Origin: Vesta saturnalis
Taxonomy: Eukaryota; Arthropoda; Insecta; Coleoptera; Lampyridae
Length of the DNA stretch: 64,000 bases
Assembly: GCA_036346205.1 (NCBI GenBank)
Contig: JARFJB010001987.1
Span: forward strand, 4,371,001 to 4,435,000
Direction of reading: 5' to 3'
Made by a program: the position numbers and the translations under genes. This document shows, piece after piece, positions 48,705 through 61,330 of the stretch (positions are counted from its first letter, which is position 1; every line of letters starts with the position of its first letter). The notes under the pieces are model-generated. The model worked only from the letters and a program-made list of their open reading frames with translations. It was not told the DNA's origin and searched no databases.

Positions 48705-48955
48705 AAATTGGGATAAGACTAAGATGTTTACGATTTTGAAAAAAATCCAAATTTACAGTTTAGATATTTAATTAATAGAAAATACTCTTAAGAATTGTAT
48801 TTTATCGGCCAACTTAGGTATAAGACAGTCTTTAACGAAGAGAATAAAAATATTTGAAGCAGTCACTAGCTCAAAGTAAACAGAATGGAGAGCACTAGGA
48901 TATGTGGAGAAATTGATTTGATAAAAACTGCTTCTTTCGTACTGAGTAAATAGTG
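48705..48955. repeat. Right copy of the direct repeat flanking the tRNA-like foldback
   Basis: Partner of 47955-48210. Confidence 0.65.
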
Positions 48956-51774
48956 AACACGCCCCTTGCTAAGCGTTATACAAGTCCAAGGAAACTCAAA
49001 AACTACTTGAATTCACGAAAGAAATTATTTATTCAAATTTATGTTAAGTAACATAAAATAAATCGTTTGCTTTGATTAAATCAAAACTTAAATACCAAAG
49101 CATAAATGTCTCGTTGCTAGCTGATAATCAAATTAAACTTGACAAACACGATTTACTACAGCTACGACTTAATACTTCAATAAATAAACGATTGGTCCGA
49201 TTCAGACATGTAATACAGCAATTTGCTTCAAGTACGAGTAGGGATAGACAAAACTGTGGAAACCTGATTGAGATCCACCAAGAGACCATCTTTATCAACG
49301 ACAGGGAAGGTACTTCAGTTCAGGTCTGCACAAGGATATCGTAAAGTAAGGCATGCAGAAGTTAAACGTTGAAAAAGATGAAGTATCGATAACACTGTGA
49401 TGAATGTAAGCCAAACAGTATGACTCTAATGCAACACCTAGTACACGATTACGAGCCGTGAAGTTTCATCAGAAATGTGTAAATATGAAATTTATGCATG
49501 AAATAATCTATGACCAAGAACAGGGGAAGCAGTAAAAAGTTTAGGATCGGTAGATAGGAAATTTGCTAATAGGCACATTTTCAAGAAGGCAGCAGTAACA
49601 ATATTGTCATTGCGAAAATCTTTTTTTTTCACCAGAACCACCGAAATGCTCGTTGTTTACATGGATCAGTTAAAGTCGTATATCCTTAATCAGAAGTATT
49701 ATTCGAGAAAGATCTATCAAGAGGACATCTTAAAGAAGATTGTTTAGAAGTAGAAAAATAGAAGAGATAAGATGTTTGAACGAAATGGTACTACGAACGA
49801 ATCATTGTTGAATGACCACTGACATTCTTGAAGTCTAGGACAAAGTGAATCTACTTCCAGAAATTTATTCCCAAAGTTAATTATAGAAAAGCCCCAGGAA
49901 TCATTAGTACATCAACTATTACAGTTTTAGATTCGACATCACCTGAAATAGTGTGCTCAACCAATAACCAAGGTACTCGAAGCTGAACGCACTGATAAAA
50001 ACATTCCTAAAGGATGAAAAATATCTCAACCAGAATACCTTAAGATACTGTAAGAAGCGTACAAAAGACTTTCAAATGTATACTAAAGACGCACATTAAG
50101 TTAATGGCGCTCATGTTTATAAAAAATAAAGTGTTCATCAGATACAACAAAGAAAGACGTATCCCAGATTATAAGGTACATAAAAACATTCCCTCGGTAA
50201 GAACTGTAACGGAAGTATTTCTGGACACGAAAGATAGGTAATTCCTCGTGTTTCACGACAATAACAATGTTCGATCTGTCGTCGAGGAAAACGAGCAGAG
50301 ACATGTTCTACGCTAATAAGGCAATTCCAATAGTGAAGTGTCAAAGACGAATATGATGTACGTTTGGGAACGAGCGAGAATTGATATGAAGACCGATGTA
50401 CTTCTGCATGGATACCGGAAAAAGGAGCAGAAGTATCTGATGTGTATCACTTTTAGACTGTACTTAGTTCACAGTTGTGTTATTGAAGTAATATCAGTAA
50501 GAGTTAAGCACTATATTGTTGGTGAGTGTATTATGATTACTTCCGTTCGGTTAAAAGTGTCGACAAGCATTGAAAAAGCTTTGGATTACTTTTATTGCCA
50601 TTCAGCTAACATATATCATAGTCAGCGATATGAATTGCGGTTTACATAAACGTATAACTTCCTTCCAAGAATTCAACGAACTCCTACGGAGTATGATACA
50701 AAGGAGATGCGTCCCCTCAATATTTCAGGTGCACCGGCACATAAACAATAACGTAAAATTATTACTAGACTTTTCTAGACTCTTTTCACGTGGGAAACTT
50801 GTATATCAGAAGCTTTTCTTAGATAACTAGAGCAAATGTTGCACATTTAAAATAATGCACACATACACGGACTCCGAATGGCAAAACGAACATACAAGTT
50901 AAAACCCGCAATGAACGCGACAGTCAACTTTAACATCGGTAGGATGGGGTGTATAAGAAAAAATAATCTAATTCTGTGGTAAAAGATTGGCCAAAACGGT
51001 CCCATGGGACAGCACTCCATAGAAGAGTCCTAGTACCGTGGAAGAGGTGACGGACAATTTGGGTAAGGCTAAAGTTAGTCAATAATTCATCGCCAACATC
51101 GTATTGAATGTGCTCGATTTAATTTGGAACTTTAATACTTGGACGTATTGAAGACAATTGGCACAAGAGGTGAAGATATGATTCTATCGCATCAGCAGGG
51201 AGTTAAATTCCACCTGTTCGTAGACAAGAAGGGTGATAGCTAGGATTTTGTAGGGATGTAAATGGAATATTTAGGCTTTAAAGACTGTAGTCTACGGAAG
51301 TAACACTCTTGCCAAAATTATGACAAAAAGACGTAGTTGACTGATCAGAGGCGTGGGTTTGTTACATCACAATGTAGCCGTAAATACGATGACTACGCAA
51401 ACCACGGTGAACTAATCTATTACCCTCGGTGTAGTTCAGATATGACCCCCAGCTGTGTAGACTATTATTACCATCATTTATCGTGTTACTATCAGTAAGA
51501 ATTAAGTTACCGTGATGAAAATATAGAGTAAAGGGGGCGAGTTGGATTTGATTGGTCTAAGTTAAAGTTTTGAAACTTCTGCTTTGAGCGATAGATTATT
51601 CAGCTTTAAGCAAACATTCTCATTAGTGATCAAGATTTGGATTGCTCTGGAGAATATACGTACGATAACGCTACTTGCGAGTAGAATAATCACCTGCTGA
51701 GATGTGAAAATGTAAACTTTCACGATTATCACACATAACTAAAACGTTTGTGTGTGAATATTTTGGACATTAAA
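48956..51774. other. No recognisable gene
   Basis: Somewhat less AT-rich than its surroundings, with many short frames on both strands (e.g. 49072-49344 and 50338-50830 plus, 50101-50344 minus), none with a motif or splice pattern I can defend. It may be a heavily decayed element. Confidence 0.35.
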
Positions 51775-51998
51775 TTGTGTATATTTATCTTTTATACAAA
51801 TTTTAACGTTTCGATGACAATTACAGTTATCGTCATCGTTAAATAATAATAGCTTAAATATTAGTTGAGTAATAAATTTATTTTGACAGCTGAATTAATT
51901 AATTTCTAAAGCCGTTATCATTTACTGAGGACGATAACTGTATTTTGTATCGAAAGGTATAAATTTGTATAAAAGATAAACAAATAATACCTAAAAAA
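51775..51998. repeat. Inverted pair of PLE-terminus-like modules with hammerhead-like core
   Basis: About 51775-51845 (minus) and 51915-51998 (plus) are inverted copies sharing GACGATAACTGTA, TCGAAA and AAATTTGTATAAAAGATAAA. The right module has CTGAGGA at 51925-51931, a GATA/TATC stem and GAAA at 51952-51955. Only about 70 bases separate the modules. Confidence 0.65.
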
Positions 51999-54900
51999 TA
52001 TTTTACTCACGTACTAAGAATGAGTGATAATTAGTGTTTTTTTTTACTGGCGATTAGTAAAAACACTATTTAATGAACATAAAACAAGTGTTAGTAAAAA
52101 TAAAATCTGGTATCCGAATGGATAGGTGTGTTAAAAATTCTTTGTTTAGACATAATTAAGAGCTACACTGTAAGGAGCTCAAGTTGTGCGATTATAAAGT
52201 ATTTTACAACTACAATGACTTTCGTAACTATAAATATTTTGTGCACGATGTAACTGCATTACGTTTAAGATTTCAGTGTTTATTTAAGTTTTTAATAATA
52301 AAAACAAAAAATAGTCTATTACACCTTGCAGTATTTGGTTGAAATCTGCCACAGATTTATTGTTTTTCAAATTTTAAGTAGCCACGTATTATAATGTGTT
52401 TTGTCGAGTTGGACTATACATTTTGGAAGCATTAATTTAATTGCAAATTTTCATCTTGTTTGACGATATCTGGATTTGTTACAAATTAAAATTTAGAATC
52501 TCAATTCTGCGAATGATACTTGTTTTTTGTTTTAGTGGTTTGCCATTTATCAATTAAAGTTTGTTTTTAAAATTACTTTTCATTTCCACACGATAATATT
52601 TGCGTTTTAGTAAAAGAGATTTTAGATTGGAGCTCATTTTTGGTGTAAATAATGGTTATTCCTATTATTTTTAAGTGTCATTAATTAATCGCAGTTTAAT
52701 TTTATGATGGATGAAAAGGGGTTTTAAGTAACGTAATATGTTTAGGAATAAATTGTTTGTGTTGTCGTTGATAACGAAAAGTTCAGTCGCGGTCATATAG
52801 TTCTTCATTTATTTCAAGTTTACCAGTATAATTTTATATATGGAATTGTTGTTGGAAGTTAGAAGAACATTTATTTGAATCAGAGGGTTTCTTATTCTAG
52901 TTATCAAGATTTTCTTTCATGGGAATTGGCCACTGTGCATTTTTTGGGTATGGAAATTTTTGTGCGACGGTTAAAAGTATGACGTGGTTTTGACAGATAA
53001 GGGAAGATTTTTTTTGGTTCAGTCCTAGTTAAGATGTAGGAGTAGCAAGTGGTGTTTGTTGCAGCGTTCACCGTGTGCGAACGAGATGATTTGAAGGAGG
53101 TTGGACTTATTTACGGAATACCGGTGATAATTTGAATTGTTACCATAGGAAGAGTTTATCCTTTTATTGGGGACATTTTTGAAGATCCGCTCACTCCGGA
53201 ACTATGGTATCGCTTATCGTTTGTCAGTAGTGATAGTTCCGCGTTCATAGAATTGGATTTTGTGTTCGATTATTGACGATCCTTAATTCTTTTGGATTTT
53301 TATCACCTTTTTGTTTGTGGCTTTTTTGATAAAGAAGTTCTTGTATTTGTTACAATCGCTCACGCAGCTGACGCCCAAAGAATGAAAGGACTCGCTGTAA
53401 ATAGATAAAGCTTACTCAGTTTTGTGTAAACAACTTTATTTTTAATAAATGTGCATGATAAAGGTCAAAGAAGGTAAATCAAGTGTCGCTATAGTAAACC
53501 AGATATACCGTAGTTAATCATTTTGCTTTGGCTTAAATAACGTTAATCCACTCGCGAAATTTACGAATTGAAAAGCTGTCGAAGTTTGGTTACGGTATTG
53601 GAGAAGCTACAGGTGGTCCTTTACCGATCCCATAACTAGAGGGTCATACGCAGGAAACTTACCGTCATTGCAGTACAAGAAAGGGGAACTCTAGAGTGGA
53701 CAATTCACGTGATTATTCAAAATTAAGGTAAATATTTCCGTACATTTAATTTCTGTGTTGCTGATAATGTCAATAAAGTGTTTGTTTTTTATTTGTATTT
53801 GCTGAACGGTTGAATACGGTTTTTGTTTAAATTTAAGTTGGTAGCCTGTAGTTGTTCGATTTAGTTTTAAAGTGTATCCATCCGAGAATTAACTAAATCA
53901 TGTTATGTGTGATTTCTATTTTATTCTAAATTTGCTAAATCAATGTACGTATTGCTGAATTTATCAAATGTTGTGATCGACGTTAGTAAGAGTTATTTTG
54001 GTACTGTGTACAATTATGATACAATAGAATATTTTGGGGAATTGAACTTACACGCGTCAATTCATTTCAATCAATAGAATTTTACGAAATCGTTGATGTT
54101 TTTAACATCATTATGTATTATCGTATTATGTTAATGTTTAATTGTTTACAATATATACATAGTGTTAGTGAACTGGGTATTATTTTCTTTACAGTATACA
54201 ATAGATTTGTGATACCATTTATTTTACTGTGTTTAGATTAGTTACAAAATTTAAAATTAGTTATCTTGATTCACATTCAGTTTACCGTAGAATTGATTTG
54301 CTTTACAAGAATTTTTGGATTTAGGCGATTTTATAGTAACGACGTTCGATTACTTTTCAATATTTTAGTACAAGCCTTAATATAATAATTTTAGCGAGAA
54401 TTATTTAAATGATAATTAGTCATTTTGGACTTGGTTGATATAATTGCATTTGAAGATAAGTTTTAAGATATACCGTAACATAATTATAAAGTAAATTAGT
54501 TCGTTAATCGAATAGGTGATTGTTTTGCGACTATTCGCAAATATTTTGAATTTATTTTTAGGAATCAACGTACCAGCTGAATTCAACGTTTTACCTTATT
54601 GGGGATTAAAGGTAAGCGAGTTTCTTTTATTTGTTTGGAAATTTGGCTGTGTACTTTTCGCATTAGGTATTACGACCCCGATATTAACGTTTATAAAATT
54701 ATAGGACTTTGTAATATTTGATCGGGTTTAGTTTATTGTTTATTGTGTGTGACGTATTTTCGTTTTCAATTGAATAATTAATTACCGTATTGGCCAGTCA
54801 CTTTTTGGTTATTTGAGCCATTAATTTTACGTTGCAGTTTATCGAAATGTAAAATGAGTTTTATTATCGCCATTTGGCGGATTTTAGATGAAGCTTAAGA

Positions 54901-57900
54901 TTTTATTGAAGTTTTGGTGAAGTTCGCGTAGAGATTTTTGGAGTAGAATTTTCAGGTGAATGTTTTATTTTGAGTGAACATTATGGTTTCCTGTTAGGCC
55001 ATTATTTTAAGAGCTAGTTCATGACGTTTTCCCGCTATAAATTTATTTAATAGGTGGTGCCTTTATGACACATTTTCCTGATTTTCAATTTACTGAGTTG
55101 TGTCGAGTGCCCAATAGGAGTGATAAGTAAGAACCCCGTCCTTACCACTGAGCTATGTCGGTTGCTTACACTTTACGGACTGATGCTCTAGTGAGTGTTT
55201 GGCCCATAACAATCTGTAAGGTAAAAGAGCGTCTTATCAAGGCGAATCTTGTGTTTGTTTAATAAAAATTAAGACATATGTTACTGACAGATGTATGAGC
55301 GCAGCTATATGCAAACAACGTTTATGTGCATTCATATTGGTAAGCTGTGTGGCCTACCGTATTAGTTGAAATCAAGTATTCAGTTATAATTTTGTATTTT
55401 GCAATTTTTTTTCTTTTTTTTATTATTCTCAAGTAAGTAAATCATTTACCTTAGCTTAAACATGGTGCCGGAATATCCTTAAGTCGTAAGAATATATGTT
55501 GAGGTGAGATATTTAACGAAGATTCTATTTCTTTTCTTTGTTCTGGGGTCCTTTAACGGCACATAAATTAGTTACTGATTATTGATTGATTGATTATTTA
55601 GCTGATGATAAATAACTATTCGGATTGAGCACCAGCATTGTGTTTTACTTGATTATTGTGCTTTATTTGTTTATTGTATTTACTTATATTTGTTCTCTTA
55701 CAACTTCAACTCCCCATTTCCTTGCTTAAGGGCTGTCTTATCTAAAATCACTTGGTGACTCATGTATCTATACACTATAAGGTCACACTACTCAGACTCT
55801 ACTGCTTGAGTGATATTCAAAGATCCGTTGAGGTAGACGATATTTTTTTTATTCTATCTCTAGCGTATATCAGGATAAGTTCAAATATCATTTCGAACAC
55901 GTTACAATTTTAAGCGGTGGCGCCAGAGTGACGTGTATCTCCCGATTTTTACCGTTTTTTGGTGTGTCTTGGCAAGTACGCTCTACCACCCATTCTATTG
56001 GCTCAGTTTAGAACCATGAACTTCGTATGTTAGTGTACATTTGGCCCGTAGCAAAATTCGACTACATTATTTGAGTGATGTGTGCTCATTTTAAAGACAA
56101 ACCGCAGGAATATTTGTGTAGACTTACTGAATTGTTACAGAAATGATATTGTTATGAGAGCAACTACATTGAAAAACAAAATTCAGCCAAAATGGAAATA
56201 CATCGCGCTACCCTCGTAGATTGTATTCAATGTTTGTGTTTCTTCATTCTTGCGCCTATTCTGTTCGCGGTTTTATGTATAATTTTGTTTAGTTCCAAAG
56301 AAAATTCAAACAAATCTATCGGTGTTTAGCCGTAGAAATAAAAATATGTTGTCTAAAATGCCAAACGTGTTATTGATATTGGCATTAACCATATTTGAAA
56401 ATTCTTTCTTCTTTAATTATTAACGTAACGCAAGTGGAAATACTTTCTCATAACTGCCATAAGAAATTACCACTGAAAAAATGTCCTCAAGGTAGCAACA
56501 GATTAAATTAGTTGTCGTGACTTCTTGGTCCTTCGAGCCGGACTTCATGCTATACTAAACCACTTAAATTATTAATTTTCGCTTCATTTGCTGAAAGTTT
56601 CATAAAAGCGCTTCTATCACCTCCGCTGAAATAAGGAATTTATGACTTAGTGGAAGCGCCACATTTTCTCTGAATTATAACAATTTTCGCAACAAACTTA
56701 AAGTTACATAATAGGAGTTACGAACAAAATAATGATTCAGCAAAACTTATACTAGAAATGTTTGTTGTGCTTTCGCAAGGTACACGTAGAAATCTGGTTT
56801 GAGAAACCGCAGCAACGTCAATCAATACACAACGTATGTTAGTAAACCTAAACAATTTACCAACAAAAACGGAGCGTTAACGCCTAATAGTTTAAACTTA
56901 TAATGGGTGTGTTAAGCTGACTAACAAAAGTTGGTGACTTCTGGTCCTACATTTACACAAACATCGACCTGATTTCACAACGAATATTAGAATTATGGAT
57001 TTTTATATGACAGAGCCAGAAAGATTAAAGCAAATGACCCAAAGATAAGAGAACGAACTAAAAGCTTAAACCTAGTTAAGAAACTGTGGAGGTAAAGGGA
57101 CTTGGGAAAATGATTCTAATAAGCAACTGAGAAAGTAGGTAAACGGTTTTTAGATACAGTCGTTAATGAGATTTTCATGAAAAACGAATTCACTCTTACT
57201 TATAGAAGCGTGTGAATTTTATATATAAAAATGTACGAGTACCTAACACGTGTTGTGTGTTCACGTTGGAAGAACATTATCGTGTATTCGTTACATAACA
57301 TTCCCAAGCGGCTCATTAGCATGCCAATAATTGAATATATTATGCAAAATTTCAATGTAATTCACAACTCATAAGTCAAGCGATGGGATTGTTTACACTT
57401 TATCTATCTTTTGCCATTGAAAACGTTTGATTGACATTTACACTGTAAACTATTCAATTCTCAAAGGATCTTAATTAAATACCTTTTAGGCCTAACGGTT
57501 CTATCTTTGTTTTCAAGATAATTAACAAAGTTAACTAGAAAATAAAACAGGTACTTACCATAATTGTACAAGGATTGAGTATTTCAAAGTATACTAAAGG
57601 ACATCTTATGGCCTTTGTAATTTATATGCGCTCAGATATTAATTTAATTAAACCTACCCAACAACTACATTTTTAATTGAGTATTTTAAAGGTAGGAATT
57701 TGTCCAATGTTAAAAAAACCTCACACACCTTAACCTAAATCGGAATGTAATGAAAAATGCATTACCTAGAACGTAACCACGATTTATTTATTACAGTTTA
57801 ATATGCGCACATTTATACATTCTAAACAGGTGATCGCGGCATGACATTTACGTTTTAATTTTTCTTTCAGAAAACGACAATCGGCTGTAAAAATTTATGA

Positions 57901-58553
57901 TTTCTACAAATTTTGAAAATTTTAGCTATAGTTAATTTGGAGTGAAGGTCCAGTAGCTGAAAGTACATTACAAAGTTGTATAAAATAGTGCTCCGTCATT
58001 AAAACCAAATTTAGGACCGCCTCAAGGTACTATTTCGCAAAAAGGGTGTAGAAAGACAAATGAAGGAACAGGAATTAGATAATAGGCAACGTAAATGCAA
58101 AGTTAATTTTTTGTCGGTGGCACCTAAAAGTTAGGCAACACATATTACGCGAAAGTAATCTGTATTAAATTAATCTTTTTAACAAAGATAAGATAGGATG
58201 CGTAAAGGAAAATTCGTAAATGGCATTTAACCGATCTGATGCAGACGAATATAAAAGGAAAAAAGACAACCGATGGCTCGATTTTTTCTCTAGAGCCGTT
58301 GAAGAGACAAATTTACGTTACAAACGTAAAGATCAAGGGAAAGAATTGTGCAAGCGTCGACGTTTAAAACTGTAAACGTGGAATGTGGAAGTTGATAGAG
58401 GTGTTCAATTTCGGATATTCATTTTTTTAATTATTAAAAATGACAGTAATTGTGCTTCGTTGTATAAGAATTAATAAGTGTTAAAAAGTTCAACGATTTA
58501 TTTTCGGTATTACCCAGAAAGATGGCGAGAAATTAACTATGTCATAGAATATA
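51999..58553. other. 6.5 kb without a supported gene
   Basis: 52380-54900 is T/G-rich on the plus strand, like 33.4-34.8 kb. 55130 has a D-arm-like TAGCTCAGTGGTAAGG on the minus strand without a T arm. TGGTGCCGGAA near 55466 resembles a primer-binding site but no LTR can be delimited. The remainder is AT-rich with only short frames. Untranslated or regulatory sequence of a distant gene cannot be excluded. Confidence 0.4.
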
Positions 58554-61108
58554 CAGGGTGTGGCGCGAAGAGTTTTGATTAAAAGTAATGGCGGATACAG
58601 TTATGTTAAAAATATGAAATTACGATGATGTAGGTTTTGGATCACGCTGAGTTCAAATATAATATTGTCCTGAATGTGGCACTTCCGGTTATACCGGAAG
58701 TTGGCGTCAACTTTGTTATTTTAAATGGAACCTAATATTTTTTATTTTATTTTCGAATTCTACATGAAATTCTAGATAAAATTTGTGCACAATGTCCTAT
58801 ACCAAAAATGAAGTATTTTCGAGATATTCGATTTTTTTTTAAAATTTGAAAAAATCCTAGTCCACTTTGAATAACAATATCTCCATTAATAACGAAGCTA
58901 GTGACGTGAAATTGTAACCAATGAACAACAAGCGCTTGCCCGTTAACTACATATATCCATCTCATTGATATTTCATACAGGGTGTTTTAAACTTAGCCGC
59001 CAACATGCACAATTCAAATCATTTATAAGTTGCTTACTTTAAATAGAACACCCTGTATTTTATTACATTTTCCGCTGTATTTTTTTAAGCCAATTCGTTT
59101 GGTATCAGTATTCCCTATACCTAAATCCAACCACTTTTGAGATATTACATTATCTTAGTTACACTTAATTATTTCAACATTAGTAAAGGGTAGGCCATGA
59201 TTTCCATTATTAATTGTGGATATCATTAAAAACGTTGACTAGGTATTTTGTATTAATTTAATTAGATAACTTACAAACGAAAACAAATAAAGTTTTATAA
59301 TGTGTTCAAAATTAGCACCATCTACTTCTAAACATTTATGAATCCTTTTCATTAAGTTATGTCTTGTAATTCTGGAAATATGGTCGGGTGTTAGAGAATT
59401 AAAAGCAAGTAAGGCTCTCTGCATCATATCTTCCTTTGTCGTAACAGGTTTGGAAAATACTTGATTTTTAATGTAACCCCAAATACCAAAATCTAGAGGA
59501 GCCAAATCGAGAGAGCGAGCAGACCAACGAAACGGACCCTGATTGGCAATTCATCTATCATCAAATATGTCGTAAAGATACTGAGCAACAGGCCCAAAGT
59601 TATGAGGAGGTGCTCCATCTTGCTGATACCAAGCTGAAGCCGCCTCTCCATTTCTTAAAGTATGTAACGCCGGTCGTATGGCTTCTTCTAAAATGTGGCA
59701 ATATCTTGTACCATTTAAATTTTCAGCATAAAATTTTAATGCTAAAGTTTTATCATCTTTTATTGCACAAAAAACATTAAAACTCCAACTATCATGGAAA
59801 TAACGTTCTCTACTAACATGTGGATTTTCATTAGACCAAAAATGGGAATTGTCGATTAAATAATCCATTTTTGCTAAACTTTGCTTCATCACGCCATATA
59901 ACTTTTTTTATGAAGTTTTTATCCTCTTGGGTCTTCATTAAAAACCATTCACAGAATTCTACCCTTCGAGGAAGATCACCTAATTGTAAGTGTTGCACCA
60001 AATGATATGAAAATGGTTTCCATTTGTGTTTTTTTAAAATGCGATGAATTGTTCTCGTCGACGAAGTAAGATCTCTCTCACAATCTCTAATGTAGGCATT
60101 TGGAGAGGCCGTAAAATAACCAAAAACATTAATTTCGCTTATGTCGCTGTCCACTAATGATTATTTTTATTAATTTTTGTGTTAAATTGACCAAACTGAC
60201 GGCAGTTTCTAAGCAATCTTCTTACAATATCACCAGTTGCATTTGGTCGATTTGGATATCTTTCTGCAAAAACACAGCAAGTCCGTTCAACAATTCTATT
60301 ACACTCGCCGTAAATAATAATAAGATTAAAAAAATCATCATTAGTAAATCCTATATTTGCCATTATTCACTATGAAATACAAACTGGTAAAGAAAACTGT
60401 CAAAACAGCATAAACAATTAACGTTCTAACTATCAAATCTTTGACAGCCATGGCCTACCGTTTAATAATGTTGAAATAATTAAGTGTTGTTATGTTTTAA
60501 CTAAGATAATGAAATATCACAAAAGTGGTTGGATTTAGGTATAGGGAATACTGATACCAAACGAATTGGCTTAAAAAATACAGCGGTAAATGTAATAAAA
60601 TACTGGGTGTTCTATTTAAAGTAAGCAACTTATAAATGATTTTAGTCGTGCATATTGGCGGCTAAGTTTAAAACACCCTGTATGAAATATCAATGAGATG
60701 GGTATACGGAGTTAACGGGCAAGCGCTTGTTGTTTATTGGTTACAATTTCACGTCACTAGCTTCGTTATTAATGGAGATATCGTTATTCAATGTGGACTA
60801 GGATTTTTTCAAAATTTAAAAAAAAAATCGAAATATCTCGAAAATACTTCATTTTTGGTATATGACATTGTGCACAAATTTTATCTAGAATTTGATGTAA
60901 AATTCGAAAATAAAATAAAAACTATTAGGTTCCATTTAAAATAACAAAGTTGACGTCTACTTCCGGTATAACCGGAAGTGCCATATTCAGGACAACATTA
61001 TATTTGAACTCAGCGTCATCCAAAACCTACAGCATCGTAATTTCAGATTTTTAACATAACTGTATCATTACCATTACTTTTAATCAAAACTCTTCGCGCC
61101 ACACTCTG
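58554..61108 (-). mobile_element. Long-TIR transposon D, best preserved
   Basis: The left end CAGGGTGTGGCGCGAAGAG follows TATA and the right end CGCGCCACACTCTG precedes TATATA, so a TA target duplication is likely. The terminal inverted repeats are about 650 bases long (58554-59207 and 60447-61108), with blocks such as CACTTCCGGTTATACCGGAAG (itself palindromic) and AGCTAGTGACGTGAAATTG. The transposase fills the interior. Confidence 0.9.
59239..60363 (-). pseudogene. DD41D-spaced transposase of element D, few lesions
   Basis: The start is at 60363, MANIGFTNDDFFNLIIIYG, which fits the N-terminal family domain. After a frameshift near 60160 it continues with TIHRILKKHKWKPFSYHLVQ (HTH-like). The first catalytic block is VIWRDEAKF and is intact. 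A frameshift near 59850 follows, then HFWSNENPHV. The second block WYQQDGAPPH is intact, and the third, LAPLDFGIWGYIKN, lies 41 residues later. A conserved Trp codon between them (position 22 after the second Asp) is TGA. The C-terminus is DGANFEHII and then a tail. All three catalytic Asp are kept. Two frameshifts and one stop inactivate it. Confidence 0.88.
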
Positions 61109-61330
61109 TATATATGTGAAACTCATTAAAAAATTAGGGTGGTGGGGGTAGATGTTTTTGGTTACATTTTTTTTGTTTTTGTTATCCTGAATTGAACATC
61201 TTACTTTTGTTTAGTATTGAGTTTATACGAAACAAAGTTTGTGTTTACTTTGTTTGGTGCTGTGTAGGGACGGCCTAAGAATTTTCCTACAGCAGAGATT
61301 AGTTCTTCTTTTAGATTAGGTTAACTTATC

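Larger units (their letters stand above)
48249..48705. repeat. Foldback element with a tRNA-like sequence in each arm
   Basis: The left arm (48249-48415) and right arm (48515-48680) are inverted copies. They include AAATTATTATTAATTTTAT, the tRNA-like body and TTTATGTATGTAGAACTGAT. The centre of about 100 bases carries GATATTGCAGGCTCACATTCC. Further arm copies lie at 35370-35625 and 63738-63905. Confidence 0.85.

Noticed and set aside
49072..50830. Several 60-100 codon frames on both strands
   Set aside because: No recognisable motif, no coherent order, and no splice signals linking them.
55120..55165. TAGCTCAGTGGTAAGG on the minus strand
   Set aside because: A-box-like only; no B box at the right distance and no cloverleaf.
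55060..55480. TGGTGCCGGAA, like a BEL/Pao primer-binding site, after a possible LTR end
   Set aside because: No LTR start or partner copy could be delimited; the match is short.
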